DNA of 30,511 nt, taken from NCBI GenBank assembly GCA_002396385.1, contig DGTD01000095.1, forward strand, positions 1 to 30,511, written 5' to 3'. Position 1 is the first letter of the stretch; every line of letters begins with the position of its first letter. Origin of the DNA: Bacteroidales bacterium UBA4345. GTDB lineage: Bacteria; Bacteroidota; Bacteroidia; Bacteroidales; Paludibacteraceae. Positions 1 to 8,391 of the stretch are shown here, piece after piece. A model generated the notes under the pieces. The model was not told the origin of the DNA. It saw only the letters and a program-made list of their open reading frames with translations, and made no database searches. Position numbers and translations under genes: made by a program.

Positions 1-1235
1 TAGTCGAAGATGGTGGTGCGTCCGTCGCGTCCGCTGAAACCTTCCTCGTCCATGCCGGCTTCTCCGAGTTCTTGTCCGCAGTACACCATAACCGGGCCTT
101 TTGTCAGGGTTGCGCTGATCAGCATGGCTGGCATGGCTTTCACAGGGTCTCCCGCAAAGAAGTCCGATGCTATTCGCTGCTCGTCGTGGTTCTCCAGGAA
201 GTTGAGCAGGCGGTCTTCCAGGTCGGGATGGCTTTGCCAGCAGAAGGTAATGTTGCTGGTTGGCTGTTCGCCCCTGATGACCCCTTTCAGTGTGTCGTAC
301 AGCCCGACTTTGTCATACAGGTAGTCGAAATGTCCGTCGTAAAGGTACATGCCGTATTGGTTCGGGTCGTAGGTCTCGGCTATGAATATGAGTCCGGGGT
401 GTTCGTTCTTTACTTGCGGAATGACCCATTGCCAGAATTCCACTGGCACCATTTCGGCCATGTCGCAACGGAAACCGTCCACTCCCTTGGCTGACCAGTA
501 GAGTAGTATGTCGCGCATTTTCTGCCAGGTGTTCGGGGTCGGGAAGAAGTCTTTGCAACGGTTGTTGTTGTAGTCTACGCCGTAGTTCAGTTTTACGGTC
601 TCGTACCAGTCGTTGACCGAAGGCGCATTCCAAAAACAGTCGTTGCCTGTTACTTTGGCTGGATATTCCACATAATCTTCTCCTCCCTCGGTGTTTGGTA
701 CGCATGGAACGAATTTTTGGTCGGGCAGGTAATAGAAATTGTTGTCACGGTTATACGATACCGATGTTACGTCGTCTTCCCCCAAATCGCGCGTGCCAGC
801 TGGCTTTGCGTCGCTATGGTATTGGCGTGCCACATGGTTGGGAACAAAGTCCATTATGACTTTCAATCCGGCTTCGTGGCTCCTTTTGACCAGCGCCTCA
901 AACTCCTTTATCCTGTTTTTTACGGTGGTCGCAAGGTCGGGGTCTATGTCGTAGTAGTCTTTAATGGCGTAGGGTGAACCGGCCTGGCCCTTCACAACTA
1001 TCGGATTGTCTTTTCTTATTTTGTTGCGGCTGTAGTCGGTTTGGGTGGCATGTTCTATCACCCCTGTGTACCAGATGTGTGTGGCACCCAGTTTCTTTAT
1101 GGCGCTAAGCGCTTTTTCGCTAAAGTCGGCAAACTTGCCGCATCCGTTTTGTAGCAGTGTCCCGTTTTTAATGTTTTCCGTGCATTGGTTGCCGAATAGT
1201 CTAGGTAGTACTTGGTAAATGACAATCTTTTCCAT
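1..1235 (-). CDS. Alpha-amylase family glycoside hydrolase (GH13), N-terminal part
   Basis: A frame of 411 codons starts at the ATG at 1235 and runs off the left edge of the window, so the C-terminus is missing. The protein has the GH13 TIM-barrel landmarks. Region I is DFVPNH at residues 129-134. The nucleophile is Asp258 in GFRCDMAE, the acid/base is Glu287 in FIAET, and the third acidic residue is Asp351 in NHDEQR. All three catalytic residues are present, so it is probably active on alpha-1,4-glucans or maltooligosaccharides. The N-terminus (MEKIVIYQVLPRLFG) has no signal peptide, so a cytoplasmic enzyme is likely, unlike the surface SusG type. It has its own promoter at 1333-1363 and is divergent from the membrane protein at 1425. 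The family is certain; exact substrate cannot be told. Confidence 0.93.
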   Translation of the reverse strand, partial: MEKIVIYQVLPRLFGNQCTENIKNGTLLQNGCGKFADFSEKALSAIKKLGATHIWYTGVIEHATQTDYSRNKIRKDNPIVVKGQAGSPYAIKDYYDIDPDLATTVKNRIKEFEALVKRSHEAGLKVIMDFVPNHVARQYHSDAKPAGTRDLGEDDVTSVSYNRDNNFYYLPDQKFVPCVPNTEGGEDYVEYPAKVTGNDCFWNAPSVNDWYETVKLNYGVDYNNNRCKDFFPTPNTWQKMRDILLYWSAKGVDGFRCDMAEMVPVEFWQWVIPQVKNEHPGLIFIAETYDPNQYGMYLYDGHFDYLYDKVGLYDTLKGVIRGEQPTSNITFCWQSHPDLEDRLLNFLENHDEQRIASDFFAGDPVKAMPAMLISATLTKGPVMVYCGQELGEAGMDEEGFSGRDGRTTIFD

Positions 1236-1332
1236 CAAATTCTAATTTAAGAGTGTTTCCTATTTCTTTGGCTTCCCCCGAAAGCTAATAGGAAGTGTAT
1301 TGAGTATAAGAAATATAAAAATCGTATATCTG

Positions 1333-1363
1333 CAAATTTATACATTAAATTGTTTTTTGTCAA
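1333..1363 (-). promoter_or_regulatory. Bacteroidota-type promoter of the GH13 gene
   Basis: On the minus strand a TTG (1363-1361, in the context GTTGAC) lies 20 bp upstream of TAAATTTG (1340-1333). This fits the Bacteroidota sigma-ABfr consensus of TTTG, 19-21 bp, TAnnTTTG. It gives a leader of roughly 90 nt before the ATG at 1235. Confidence 0.65.
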
Positions 1364-1404
1364 CTTTTCCAGGCGGTTTTATGGGCAACCTTCCGTTTGT
1401 TTCG

Positions 1405-1412
1405 TATTTTTG
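1405..1412 (+). promoter_or_regulatory. Possible -7 element of the membrane protein/GNAT pair
   Basis: TATTTTTG fits TAnnTTTG and lies 12 bp before the ATG at 1425, giving a very short leader. No clean TTTG box is visible at 19-21 bp upstream, so the assignment rests on the -7 match alone. It supports 1425, not the upstream in-frame alternative at 1350, as the start. Confidence 0.4.
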
Positions 1413-1424
1413 AAAAAAAAAGTT

Positions 1425-1937
1425 ATGGATACTCTGAAAAAAATAAGGGCGATTATCGCTTTCTATATGTTTGTGCTTGTTGCTGCGGGCATTACTGCTT
1501 TCCCTGTACAATGGGAGTTAGAGACGCTGTTCGCATTCTGTGGCATCGACAGCAGTTCGCTTGTGGAAATGGAGGGCGAGGCGCTACAGCCCGTCATTTC
1601 TTGGCTGTATGGCGTGAAAGTGGGATTGACCGAGACCAATGATAAATATCCTTACCTCGCTTATGGTTACGACTGGCTGGCTTTTGCGCATATTGTGATT
1701 GCTCTGTTGTTCGTCGGACCGTTGCGCGACCCGGTGAAGAACAAATGGATAATTTATTGGGCGATGTGCGCGTGTGTCGCTATATTTCCTTTAGCTTTCA
1801 TTTGCGGCCCTATACGCCAAATTCCTTTTGTTTGGACGCTTATTGACTGTTCGTTTGGCTTTTTTGGCATTATGCCGCTAATTTTGTGCGCCCGTCTCAT
1901 TAAACAATACGAGGTTGAACTAGGCATAAAAGAATGA
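1425..1937 (+). CDS. Four-helix inner-membrane protein, function unknown
   Basis: The 170-residue protein is predicted from the ATG at 1425. A longer in-frame start at 1350 would overlap the -7 element at 1405-1412 and is not favoured. Four hydrophobic segments are visible at about residues 9-26, 83-100, 108-128 and 136-156. A polar loop of about 55 residues lies between the first and second. The charged C-terminus (KQYEVELGIKE) is probably cytoplasmic. I do not recognise the family and see no catalytic motif. The stop codon overlaps the start of the acetyltransferase at 1934 (ATGA), so the two are probably translationally coupled. The overlap hints at a shared role, but nothing in the sequence says which. 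Confidence 0.8.
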   Translation: MDTLKKIRAIIAFYMFVLVAAGITAFPVQWELETLFAFCGIDSSSLVEMEGEALQPVISWLYGVKVGLTETNDKYPYLAYGYDWLAFAHIVIALLFVGPLRDPVKNKWIIYWAMCACVAIFPLAFICGPIRQIPFVWTLIDCSFGFFGIMPLILCARLIKQYEVELGIKE

Positions 1938-2461
1938 AGATGTTCCTGAAGAATGATGCAATATGGCTGAGAGCCCTTGAACCGACCGATGTGCCGTTTC
2001 TCTACGCAATGGAAAACGACGCTTCGGTTTGGAATGCGGGCAGCAACATCCAACCTTTTTCGGCTGCTTCGTTGCGGAATTACGTGGAAAACCAGCAAGG
2101 CGATCTTTTTGCCGACAAACAGCTGAGGCTGGTGGTCTGTCTTGCCGGTGCCGACACTCCCGTTGGTTTGGTCGACTTGTACGATTTCTCGCCGCGACAC
2201 CTGCACGCCTGGGTGGCTGTTTTAGTGGCGCCAAGCCTGCGGGGAAAGGGTATTGCCAAAATGGCGTTAGACTTGTTGGCCGACTATGTGTTCCATTTCC
2301 TGCACCTGAGGTTGCTGATGGCTATGGTGGCTGCCGATAATGTGGCTTCGCTCAGGCTGTTCGAGGCCGCTGGCTATAAGCAGTGCGGCTTGTTCCCCAA
2401 GTTCTATGTTCGTGACGTGGGTACGGCCGATGCCGTCTGCCTGCAGTTGTCCGCTCTCTAA
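1934..2461 (+). CDS. GNAT-family N-acetyltransferase (RimJ/RimL/SpeG-like)
   Basis: The 175-residue length is typical of a single-domain GNAT that transfers acetyl from acetyl-CoA to an amine. It opens with the usual RimJ/SpeG-like layout (WLRALEPTDVPFLYAMEND). The acetyl-CoA pyrophosphate loop is RGKGIA at about residues 103-108, preceded by the beta-4 strand AWVAVLVAPSL. The C-terminal part has NVASLRLFEAAGY, the typical motif B region. The best guess is the SpeG/RimJ-like group acting on polyamine or protein N-termini, but the substrate cannot be determined. It overlaps the upstream membrane protein by 4 bp and is convergent with the J-domain protein ending at 2573. No terminator is obvious in the 110 bp between them. 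Confidence 0.87.
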   Translation: MKMFLKNDAIWLRALEPTDVPFLYAMENDASVWNAGSNIQPFSAASLRNYVENQQGDLFADKQLRLVVCLAGADTPVGLVDLYDFSPRHLHAWVAVLVAPSLRGKGIAKMALDLLADYVFHFLHLRLLMAMVAADNVASLRLFEAAGYKQCGLFPKFYVRDVGTADAVCLQLSAL

Positions 2462-2572
2462 TTATCCCTTCCCTTACCTATTGTTGGCTATGTGCTGCTG
2501 CTTTTCTGTGTAAATCTGTTTCTAGTTAAAATTTGTCGCTGCCGTTTTGCCCATAGTTTGTCTTATACATTT

Positions 2573-4180
2573 TTACATTGCTTTCATCAGTTGTGTGTAG
2601 GCAACGTTGAGTTCCGCCATCTTCCGGACGCATTCCATGTGCCGGTCGACATTTTTCGGAAGGTCGGGGTGATATTCCATGGCCAGCTTGTGATAGGCCT
2701 GTTGCACTTCGTCTTTTGTCGCTTCTGGCGAAAGTCCGAATAGGGCGAAGTACTGGCTGTAACGGCTGTAAACGGAACCCGCTGCCGACTTGTTGTGCTG
2801 CTGTTCTGCTTGCTGGGTGTGGGCGTTTGAATAGTAGTCGTATTCACTCCTTATTGAGCTGTAACGGGCTGTCATATAGTCGCAATGCCTTTTGTTTAAG
2901 CCCAATTTAGGCATTATGCTCTGTATAAGCGCCCATTCGTCGTTTTTTATACCGTCGTCTTCTGCCGCCAGTTTGAATAGAAGGAGGACAAAGTCGCGCC
3001 GGATTTTGAACTTGATTTTTTTGTTAAATGCATGGTATTCATCGGGACTGATGGTGATGTTGTCTGTTTCCAGATTCGAGGTCGCTAATCTATATACATC
3101 GTTTGGGTTGATTCCTATTGTGAAATTCTTCATTAGTTTCCGTTTTCTAATGGTGAGCTCTGGGTTGAGTCTCAGTGTTTTAGCAAGGATTCTTTTTGCA
3201 ATTTCTCGAGATTTCTTATCAGTTCCAGAATAAAATAAAAAAAATACACAAAAAATGATAAAGATGGTTGTCGCTATCTTCTTTAAAGATGTGGTATTGC
3301 TGATTTCGCTTTTCTCTTTTTCTATTGCATTGACGTCTGTCCATAACGTAATCGTTGTGGAGTCACGAAATACTCTAGTTGAACTTGAGCATTTGATATC
3401 TGTTTCGTAACAAAATTGGCTGTCGCTACTATGGTAAAAGATGACTTCCCCTTTTTTGTTTGTCTTGAAATGATAGGTCTTGCCTTTATTAACATCCGTA
3501 AGGTAGAGGGTTGTGTTTATAAACGGATTCCCGCTGGAGTCACGCACGCTTACCACATGTTTGACAAGTCTCGCTCCTTTATTTAACTTGGGCTCGTAAA
3601 TGGTCCATATAGCCCCAAACTTATCTATTTCTGTGCTGTATGTCCCGTTTCTAAGTGGTACTGCGTCTTTCATTTCCCAAGAATCGGAATACGCATCTTT
3701 GAACCAAAAGTGGGCACTGTCTGGGGCGGTGTATTGGTCTAATTCTGTATAAGTGAGGAGTGTTTTACTTATAGGGTTGATTGCTTTTAGTTGCGTACCT
3801 CCACATCTTTTTTTTGTTATATGACGATATATAGTAATAGTTTCATGATTGTCGTTAACTATACAGTTTGTGAGTCCTCCGTCAATAGCCACATTGACAT
3901 CAAATGGCCTTTTTATAAAATTAGCATAAAAACAATATATGTAACCATCTGGCACCCTTATGTTTGCAATTAAAGGGAAGGTGTCGAAGTTGGTCGAACT
4001 TACGCATTTCCGGTTTACCGTTTGGCCAAAGTCAAAACCATGTATGGATGGAAAGTGTAACGTGTCGCCGGATTTTAAATTGTCATTTGTCATTTTCCCG
4101 ATGGCGTTCAGGTTCACGAGAAGTGCCAACAGGGTAATTATGCAGTATTTTATGTGTTGTTTTTTGCGAAAGGGTGTCAT
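2573..4180 (-). CDS. Membrane-spanning J-domain protein with periplasmic N-domain and TerB-like module
   Basis: The 535-residue protein has a hydrophobic signal-type segment at residues 10-27 and a polar, presumably periplasmic region at about 30-300. Within that region, residues 207-280 look like a carboxypeptidase-regulatory or Ig-like beta sandwich (VSVRDSSGNPFINTTLYL). A second hydrophobic helix lies at 301-318. The presumed cytoplasmic part has a TerB/DjlA-like helical module (about 328-441; LLFKLAAEDDGIKNDEW at 400-416) and a C-terminal J domain (about 472-535) with the HPD signature at 504-506. J domains stimulate DnaK ATPase, so this should recruit Hsp70 at the inner membrane. The TerB-like and J modules match those of the protein at 16355. 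A periplasmic domain linked to a J domain is unlike DjlA, whose N-terminus is only a short anchor. The periplasmic fold is my inference. Confidence 0.85.
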   Translation of the reverse strand: MTPFRKKQHIKYCIITLLALLVNLNAIGKMTNDNLKSGDTLHFPSIHGFDFGQTVNRKCVSSTNFDTFPLIANIRVPDGYIYCFYANFIKRPFDVNVAIDGGLTNCIVNDNHETITIYRHITKKRCGGTQLKAINPISKTLLTYTELDQYTAPDSAHFWFKDAYSDSWEMKDAVPLRNGTYSTEIDKFGAIWTIYEPKLNKGARLVKHVVSVRDSSGNPFINTTLYLTDVNKGKTYHFKTNKKGEVIFYHSSDSQFCYETDIKCSSSTRVFRDSTTITLWTDVNAIEKEKSEISNTTSLKKIATTIFIIFCVFFLFYSGTDKKSREIAKRILAKTLRLNPELTIRKRKLMKNFTIGINPNDVYRLATSNLETDNITISPDEYHAFNKKIKFKIRRDFVLLLFKLAAEDDGIKNDEWALIQSIMPKLGLNKRHCDYMTARYSSIRSEYDYYSNAHTQQAEQQHNKSAAGSVYSRYSQYFALFGLSPEATKDEVQQAYHKLAMEYHPDLPKNVDRHMECVRKMAELNVAYTQLMKAM

Positions 4181-4496
4181 TATTGTGAGATTGTTTGAAT
4201 GTAGAATTTGTTTAATTTTAATTCAAAACTAATTTGAGAGACCTAGAGCAATCACTCTATGATTCATTTTTATTGATTGTTAGTTTGATAAATGGGTGAT
4301 TTTCGTAACTTTAAAAGGTGCCAATTAATGAAGGAATAAACAATTATCCGACAAATCTCACCGATAATCTAAGGAAAGTTAAGGATTATTCTTTAGATGT
4401 GCAAGTTCGAAAGCGCAAGTACCCTGACTAATCTTTATCTAACATTCTGGTCAAAACTATGTAGATGACGGCTTCGGTGATATCGTCCGTTTTGTG
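4181..4496. other. Divergent intergenic region with a hairpin
   Basis: I find no gene in this AT-rich region between two divergent genes. It holds the candidate J-protein -7 element (4224-4231). A near-perfect 9-bp inverted repeat lies at 4368-4376 and 4389-4397 (TCTAAGGAA/TTCTTTAGA, one G-T pair, 12-nt loop). The repeat lies upstream of the predicted ABC-F promoter, so it is more likely a DNA-level site or chance than part of that mRNA. Confidence 0.4.
4224..4231 (-). promoter_or_regulatory. Possible -7 element of the transmembrane J-protein gene
   Basis: On the minus strand TAGTTTTG fits TAnnTTTG, about 43 bp before the ATG at 4180. A TTG at 4251-4249 is upstream, but the 17-bp spacing is shorter than usual. 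Confidence 0.35.
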
Positions 4497-4504
4497 TAAC
4501 TTTG
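4497..4504 (+). promoter_or_regulatory. -7 element of the ABC-F gene
   Basis: TAACTTTG matches TAnnTTTG, 20 bp before the ATG at 4525. A degenerate box (TTCG, 4473-4476) sits 20 bp upstream. Confidence 0.5.
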
Positions 4505-4524
4505 CAGAAACAAATTATTTCTAA

Positions 4525-6471
4525 ATGATTTCTGTAAGCCAGTTGTCCGTCTCGTTTGGCGGATCTTTCCTTTTTGAAGATGTTTCTTTCGTGGTTTCCG
4601 AACACGATAAAATCGCCCTGGTGGGTAAAAACGGGGCCGGTAAGTCTACTATGCTGAAGATTTTTGCCGGACTACAGCAGCCTTCTGCGGGCGGGGTCTC
4701 TATTCCTAAAGATTTCAAAATCGGTTACCTGCCGCAAACGATGCTGCACCAAGATGGTAAAACCGTCTTAGACGAGGCGAAGGAGGCGTTCGATTTCCTT
4801 TTCGAGTTGCAGGACAAAATCAACAAGATGGGGGAGCAACTGGCTGCTCGTACCGATTACGAGAGTGACGACTACCACAAGCTAATCGACGACCTGACAC
4901 ATGCCAACGAACAACTCGACATGCTCGGCATTAACTCTTACCAGGGCGATATTGAAAAGACCCTTCTGGGTTTGGGGTTTGAGCGTGACGATTTTAGCCG
5001 ACAGACGAGCGAGTTTTCGGGCGGTTGGCGTATGCGTATCGAACTGGCCAAAATCTTGTTGCGCAAACCCGATATGCTCCTGCTCGACGAGCCGACCAAC
5101 CACCTCGACATTGAGTCTATCCAGTGGCTCGAGAACTTCCTGAAACAGAACGGATGTGCGGTGCTGCTGGTTTCTCACGACCGTGCCTTCCTCGACAGTG
5201 TTACCAACCGGACCATTGAAATTTCGTGCGGACACATCTACGACTACAAGGTGCCTTACACCAAGTTTATGGAGCTGCGCAAAGAGCGTAGGGAACAGCA
5301 GATGCGTGCTTTCGAAAACCAGCAGAAGGCCATTGCCGATACCGAGGAGTTTATTGAGCGTTTCCGCTACAAGGCCACCAAGGCTGTGCAGGTGCAAAGC
5401 CGCATAAAGGCGCTTAACAAGATTGAACGTATTGAAATTGACGATGAAGACACGTCGACCATTAACCTGAAATTCCCGCCTGCACCGCATTCTGGCGAGG
5501 TTTCGCTCCTTTGCAAGGATGTTTGCAAGAGCTATGGCGACCATCTGGTACTCGACAAGGTCAACCTTACCATCAAGCGTGGCGAGAAGGTGGCTTTTGT
5601 CGGCAAGAATGGCGAGGGTAAGTCTACTTTGGTCAAATGTATCATCGACGAACTGAAAGACTATACCGGGCAGCTTAAACTCGGACATCTGGTTAAAATT
5701 GGCTATTTCGCACAAAACCAGGCGTCGCTGCTCGACGAGGACGTTACTGTTTTCGACACCATCGACAAGGTTGCCGTCGGTGAAATCAGAACGAAGATTC
5801 GCGACATACTCGGGGCGTTCCGTTTCGGCGGTGAGGCTTCCGACAAGAAGGTGAAGGTGCTTTCGGGGGGTGAGCGTACCCGGTTGGCGATGATCAGACT
5901 GCTGTTGGAACCTGTGAACGTGCTGGTGCTCGACGAGCCGACCAACCACCTCGACATACCTACCAAGGAAGTTCTTAAAAAGGCTATACAGGCCTTCGAC
6001 GGCACGGCCATCATCGTTTCGCACGACCGTGATTTCCTCGACGGACTTGTCGACAAAACGTACGAGTTTACGCACCATACGGTTGTTGAGCACTTGGGCG
6101 GTATTTACCAGTTCTTGGAGGACAAGAAGTTGGAGTCGTTACACGATTTGGACACCAACGCCTATAAGGACACGAACAACCAGTCGGCTGCCGAACCCGA
6201 CAAGTCGGCCGGGCGTCTTTCTTACGAAGAGCAGAAAGAACGTGCCAAGAAGGTGAAAAAGGCCGAAAAGGAGGTGAAGGAGGCTGAAAACGATGTCGAA
6301 AGACTCGAAAAATTGGTGGCTGAGGCGGAGGAAAAACTGGCTGACCCTTCTAATCCCGATTACGAGAAACTCTTGGCCGACTATCCGAAACTGCAGCACC
6401 AGCTGGAACAGCGAATGTATGAGTGGGAACTGCTGAGTGAGGAACTGGAGAAGATTAAGGCCGAACAATAA
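4525..6471 (+). CDS. ABC-F family ribosome-associated ATPase
   Basis: The 648-residue protein has two ABC domains in tandem and no membrane segments. Domain 1 has Walker A GKNGAGKS (34-41), signature FSGGWRMR, and Walker B LLLDEPTNHLD near residue 185. Domain 2 has Walker A GKNGEGKS near 360, signature LSGGERTR near 445, and Walker B LVLDEPTNHLD near 470. The charged linker between domains is the ABC-F arm/linker region. The C-terminal 90 residues are a Lys/Glu-rich coiled coil like the Uup C-terminal domain. Members act on the ribosome E site as translation factors, and some give antibiotic resistance. Its neighbours are rRNA-modifying enzymes, so a housekeeping translational role is more likely. 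It is 66 bp upstream of the rlmB-like gene with no terminator between them. Confidence 0.95.
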   Translation: MISVSQLSVSFGGSFLFEDVSFVVSEHDKIALVGKNGAGKSTMLKIFAGLQQPSAGGVSIPKDFKIGYLPQTMLHQDGKTVLDEAKEAFDFLFELQDKINKMGEQLAARTDYESDDYHKLIDDLTHANEQLDMLGINSYQGDIEKTLLGLGFERDDFSRQTSEFSGGWRMRIELAKILLRKPDMLLLDEPTNHLDIESIQWLENFLKQNGCAVLLVSHDRAFLDSVTNRTIEISCGHIYDYKVPYTKFMELRKERREQQMRAFENQQKAIADTEEFIERFRYKATKAVQVQSRIKALNKIERIEIDDEDTSTINLKFPPAPHSGEVSLLCKDVCKSYGDHLVLDKVNLTIKRGEKVAFVGKNGEGKSTLVKCIIDELKDYTGQLKLGHLVKIGYFAQNQASLLDEDVTVFDTIDKVAVGEIRTKIRDILGAFRFGGEASDKKVKVLSGGERTRLAMIRLLLEPVNVLVLDEPTNHLDIPTKEVLKKAIQAFDGTAIIVSHDRDFLDGLVDKTYEFTHHTVVEHLGGIYQFLEDKKLESLHDLDTNAYKDTNNQSAAEPDKSAGRLSYEEQKERAKKVKKAEKEVKEAENDVERLEKLVAEAEEKLADPSNPDYEKLLADYPKLQHQLEQRMYEWELLSEELEKIKAEQ

Positions 6472-6537
6472 TTTTTTTTATAGAATAAACGGTTCCGCCC
6501 TTTTGTGCGGATGCTTTCAGATACTGATTGATTTAAT

Positions 6538-7275
6538 ATGAAAGAAAACGAAATGATTTTTGGCATTCACGCTATTGTTGAGGCGTTGGAGGCCAATAAA
6601 GAGATTGATAAGGTTATCATAAAGCGTGACCTCGCTTCCGACTTGTCGGTTCGCTTGTTCGAGGCGTTGAAGTCGCATCCTATGGTTCAGGTGCAACGGG
6701 TGCCGGTGCAGAAACTCGACTCCTATACGCGTAAGAACCACGAGGGGGCTATCGCTTTTATTTCGAAAGTCGAATACCAGAAACTGTCGGGTGTTGTGCC
6801 TGCCTGTTTCGAAGACGGGCGCGACCCTTTTGTGGTGTTGCTCGACGGGGTGACCGATGTGCGTAACTTCGGTTCTATAGCGCGCACTTGCGAGTGTGCG
6901 GGTGTCGATGCTGTGGTGGTTCCCATCAAGGGCGGCATTATGATAAATGGCGACGCTATCAAGACGTCGGCTGGCGCTTTGCATTCTATAGCTGTCTGTA
7001 AGGAAAGAAGCCTTACCGAAGCCATCAGGTTTGCTAAAAACAGCGGTCTGAAGGTCGTCGCGGTTGCCAAGGGCGCGAAGAAGAGTTATACCGCCGCCGA
7101 CCTAACCGGCCCACTGGCTTTGGTTTTCGGTGACGAGCGTACCGATGTTTCCGACGACGTGCTGCGTTCGGCCGATGCTGTTGTCTCTATCCCTACCTTT
7201 GGCAACATCGATTCGCTGAATGTGTCTGTCTCTGCCGGTATTGTTATTTATGAGGCGTTGAAACAGCGCCGGTAA
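6538..7275 (+). CDS. rlmB: 23S rRNA (guanosine-2'-O-)-methyltransferase, RlmB/TrmH (SPOUT) family
   Basis: The 245-residue length matches RlmB, which methylates the ribose of G2251 in the 23S rRNA P loop using S-adenosylmethionine. The N-terminus (IFGIHAIVEALEA) is the conserved substrate-binding domain opening of this group. The three SPOUT motifs are present. Motif 1 is NFGSIARTCECAGV from about residue 109, with the catalytic Arg. Motif 2 is ALVFGDE near residue 195. Motif 3 is IPTFGNIDSLNVSVSAGI near the C-terminus, which forms the knotted cofactor site. It follows the ABC-F gene and is 17 bp upstream of a pseudouridine synthase, forming a ribosome-maturation cluster. The exact target is by family; a tRNA ribose methylase of the same superfamily is the alternative. 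Confidence 0.92.
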   Translation: MKENEMIFGIHAIVEALEANKEIDKVIIKRDLASDLSVRLFEALKSHPMVQVQRVPVQKLDSYTRKNHEGAIAFISKVEYQKLSGVVPACFEDGRDPFVVLLDGVTDVRNFGSIARTCECAGVDAVVVPIKGGIMINGDAIKTSAGALHSIAVCKERSLTEAIRFAKNSGLKVVAVAKGAKKSYTAADLTGPLALVFGDERTDVSDDVLRSADAVVSIPTFGNIDSLNVSVSAGIVIYEALKQRR

Positions 7276-7292
7276 TCAAATTCTATACAGCT

Positions 7293-8054
7293 ATGCAGGT
7301 CCTTTACGAAGATAACCATATTATTATTGTCAATAAAACCTGTACCGAAATTGTGCAGGCCGATAAAACTGGCGACAAACCGCTTTCCGAATTGGTTCAA
7401 GAATACCTGAAAGAGAAATACAACAAGCCGGGTAATGTGTTTATTGGCGTGACGCACCGACTCGACAGACCTACAAGCGGGGTGGTGGTATTTGCTAAAA
7501 CCTCGAAGGCTTTGTCGCGTATGAACGATATTTTCCGAGACCATAATCTGACCAAGAAGTATTGGGCCATTGTGAAAGATTGCCCGCCCGATTCGGAGGG
7601 AACGCTGGTCGACTACCTGGTCCGCATCGAGAAAATAAACAAGTCTTTCGCCTATCCGGAACGTAGACCCAATTCGAAAAAATCTATTCTCCATTACAAG
7701 GTTATTGCCCGAAGCGATAATTATTGCTTGTTGGAAATTAATCTGGAAACTGGGCGGCACCACCAGATTCGCTGTCAGTTGTCGAATATCGGTTGCCCAA
7801 TCCGTGGCGATTTGAAGTATGGTTATCCGCGTTCCAACCCCGACGGTGGCATTAGTTTGCATGCCCGCAGCATCGAGTTCGTGCATCCGGTGTCCCATAA
7901 AACCATTCATATGGTGGCTCCAGTTCCAGAAAATGACCCGTTGTGGCAGGCTTTCTCAAAAATTTTAGCGGAAAGTGGGTATGCCGATGAGTCGTTTGTG
8001 ACCGATGCTCCTGAAGATCCGGAGAAAAATGTGAATACGCAAAGTGTTGATTAA
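7293..8054 (+). CDS. RluA-family pseudouridine synthase
   Basis: The 253-residue protein converts uridine to pseudouridine in rRNA or tRNA. The catalytic motif is HRLDRPTSG with Asp58, and GRHHQIRCQL is the conserved downstream motif. It starts directly with the catalytic domain (LYEDNHIIIVNK) and has no N-terminal S4 RNA-binding domain, so it is shorter than RluC or RluD and similar in size to TruC. The target site cannot be assigned. The last 20 residues are acidic and poorly conserved-looking. It lies 17 bp after rlmB, probably in the same transcript. The ATG at 7293 fits the normal family start. Confidence 0.93.
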   Translation: MQVLYEDNHIIIVNKTCTEIVQADKTGDKPLSELVQEYLKEKYNKPGNVFIGVTHRLDRPTSGVVVFAKTSKALSRMNDIFRDHNLTKKYWAIVKDCPPDSEGTLVDYLVRIEKINKSFAYPERRPNSKKSILHYKVIARSDNYCLLEINLETGRHHQIRCQLSNIGCPIRGDLKYGYPRSNPDGGISLHARSIEFVHPVSHKTIHMVAPVPENDPLWQAFSKILAESGYADESFVTDAPEDPEKNVNTQSVD

Positions 8055-8096
8055 TAGTTGATGTAAAAAATAATTTAAAAATAATGCGGCGAATGC

Positions 8097-8127
8097 TTGC
8101 ATTTGTGGTGAAACTTGCCTAATTTTG
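8097..8127 (+). promoter_or_regulatory. Promoter of tRNA-Lys
   Basis: TTG (8097-8099), 20 bp, then TAATTTTG (8120-8127) fits the Bacteroidota consensus. Transcription would begin about 30 nt before the mature tRNA at 8163. Confidence 0.65.
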
Positions 8128-8162
8128 CATCGCTTTTGAGATACAAAGCAAGTGTTAAGGTA

Positions 8163-8235
8163 GAGCTAATAGCTCAGCTGGTAGAGCACATCCCTTTTAA
8201 GGATGGGGTCCTGGGTTCGAGCCCCAGTTGGCTCA
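8163..8235 (+). tRNA. tRNA-Lys (anticodon UUU)
   Basis: The full cloverleaf is visible. The acceptor stem is GAGCTAA with TTGGCTC (one G-U pair). The D arm is GCTC-AGCTGGTA-GAGC. The anticodon stem CATCC/GGATG encloses the loop CTTTTAA, which places TTT at positions 34-36. The T arm is CTGGG-TTCGAGC-CCCAG, and the discriminator base is A. The 3' CCA is not encoded (CTAC follows), so it must be added by CCA transferase. The gene stands alone between its own promoter and terminator. It carries A37 in a UNA-type context expected for t6A modification. Confidence 0.96.
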
Positions 8236-8249
8236 CTACTATTTGTAAA

Positions 8250-8288
8250 ACAGAAAGTTAGAAGTAAAATTCTTCCTTTCTGTTTTTC
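8250..8288 (+). terminator. Rho-independent terminator after tRNA-Lys
   Basis: The stem ACAGAAAG (8250-8257) pairs with CTTTCTGT (8276-8283). An inner GAAG/CTTC stem extends it, and TTTTCTTTT follows. Confidence 0.75.
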
Positions 8289-8391
8289 TTTTGTGCCCGT
8301 TTTGGACCTTTTTTTAGCGACCGTTTTCTCTACTTTTGGGTCTGCCGTGTAAGCCACTCTATAAAAATTTTCCCCTTTCTTTTTGTTTTCA

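Noticed and set aside
10..977. Several plus-strand open frames over the first kilobase
   Set aside because: They are antisense to the GH13 gene, whose minus-strand frame is open throughout and carries all catalytic residues.
4882..6093. Long open frame (403 codons) on the minus strand inside the ABC-F gene
   Set aside because: It is an antisense shadow: the plus strand encodes a complete ABC-F protein with all motifs, and the antisense product has no recognisable features.
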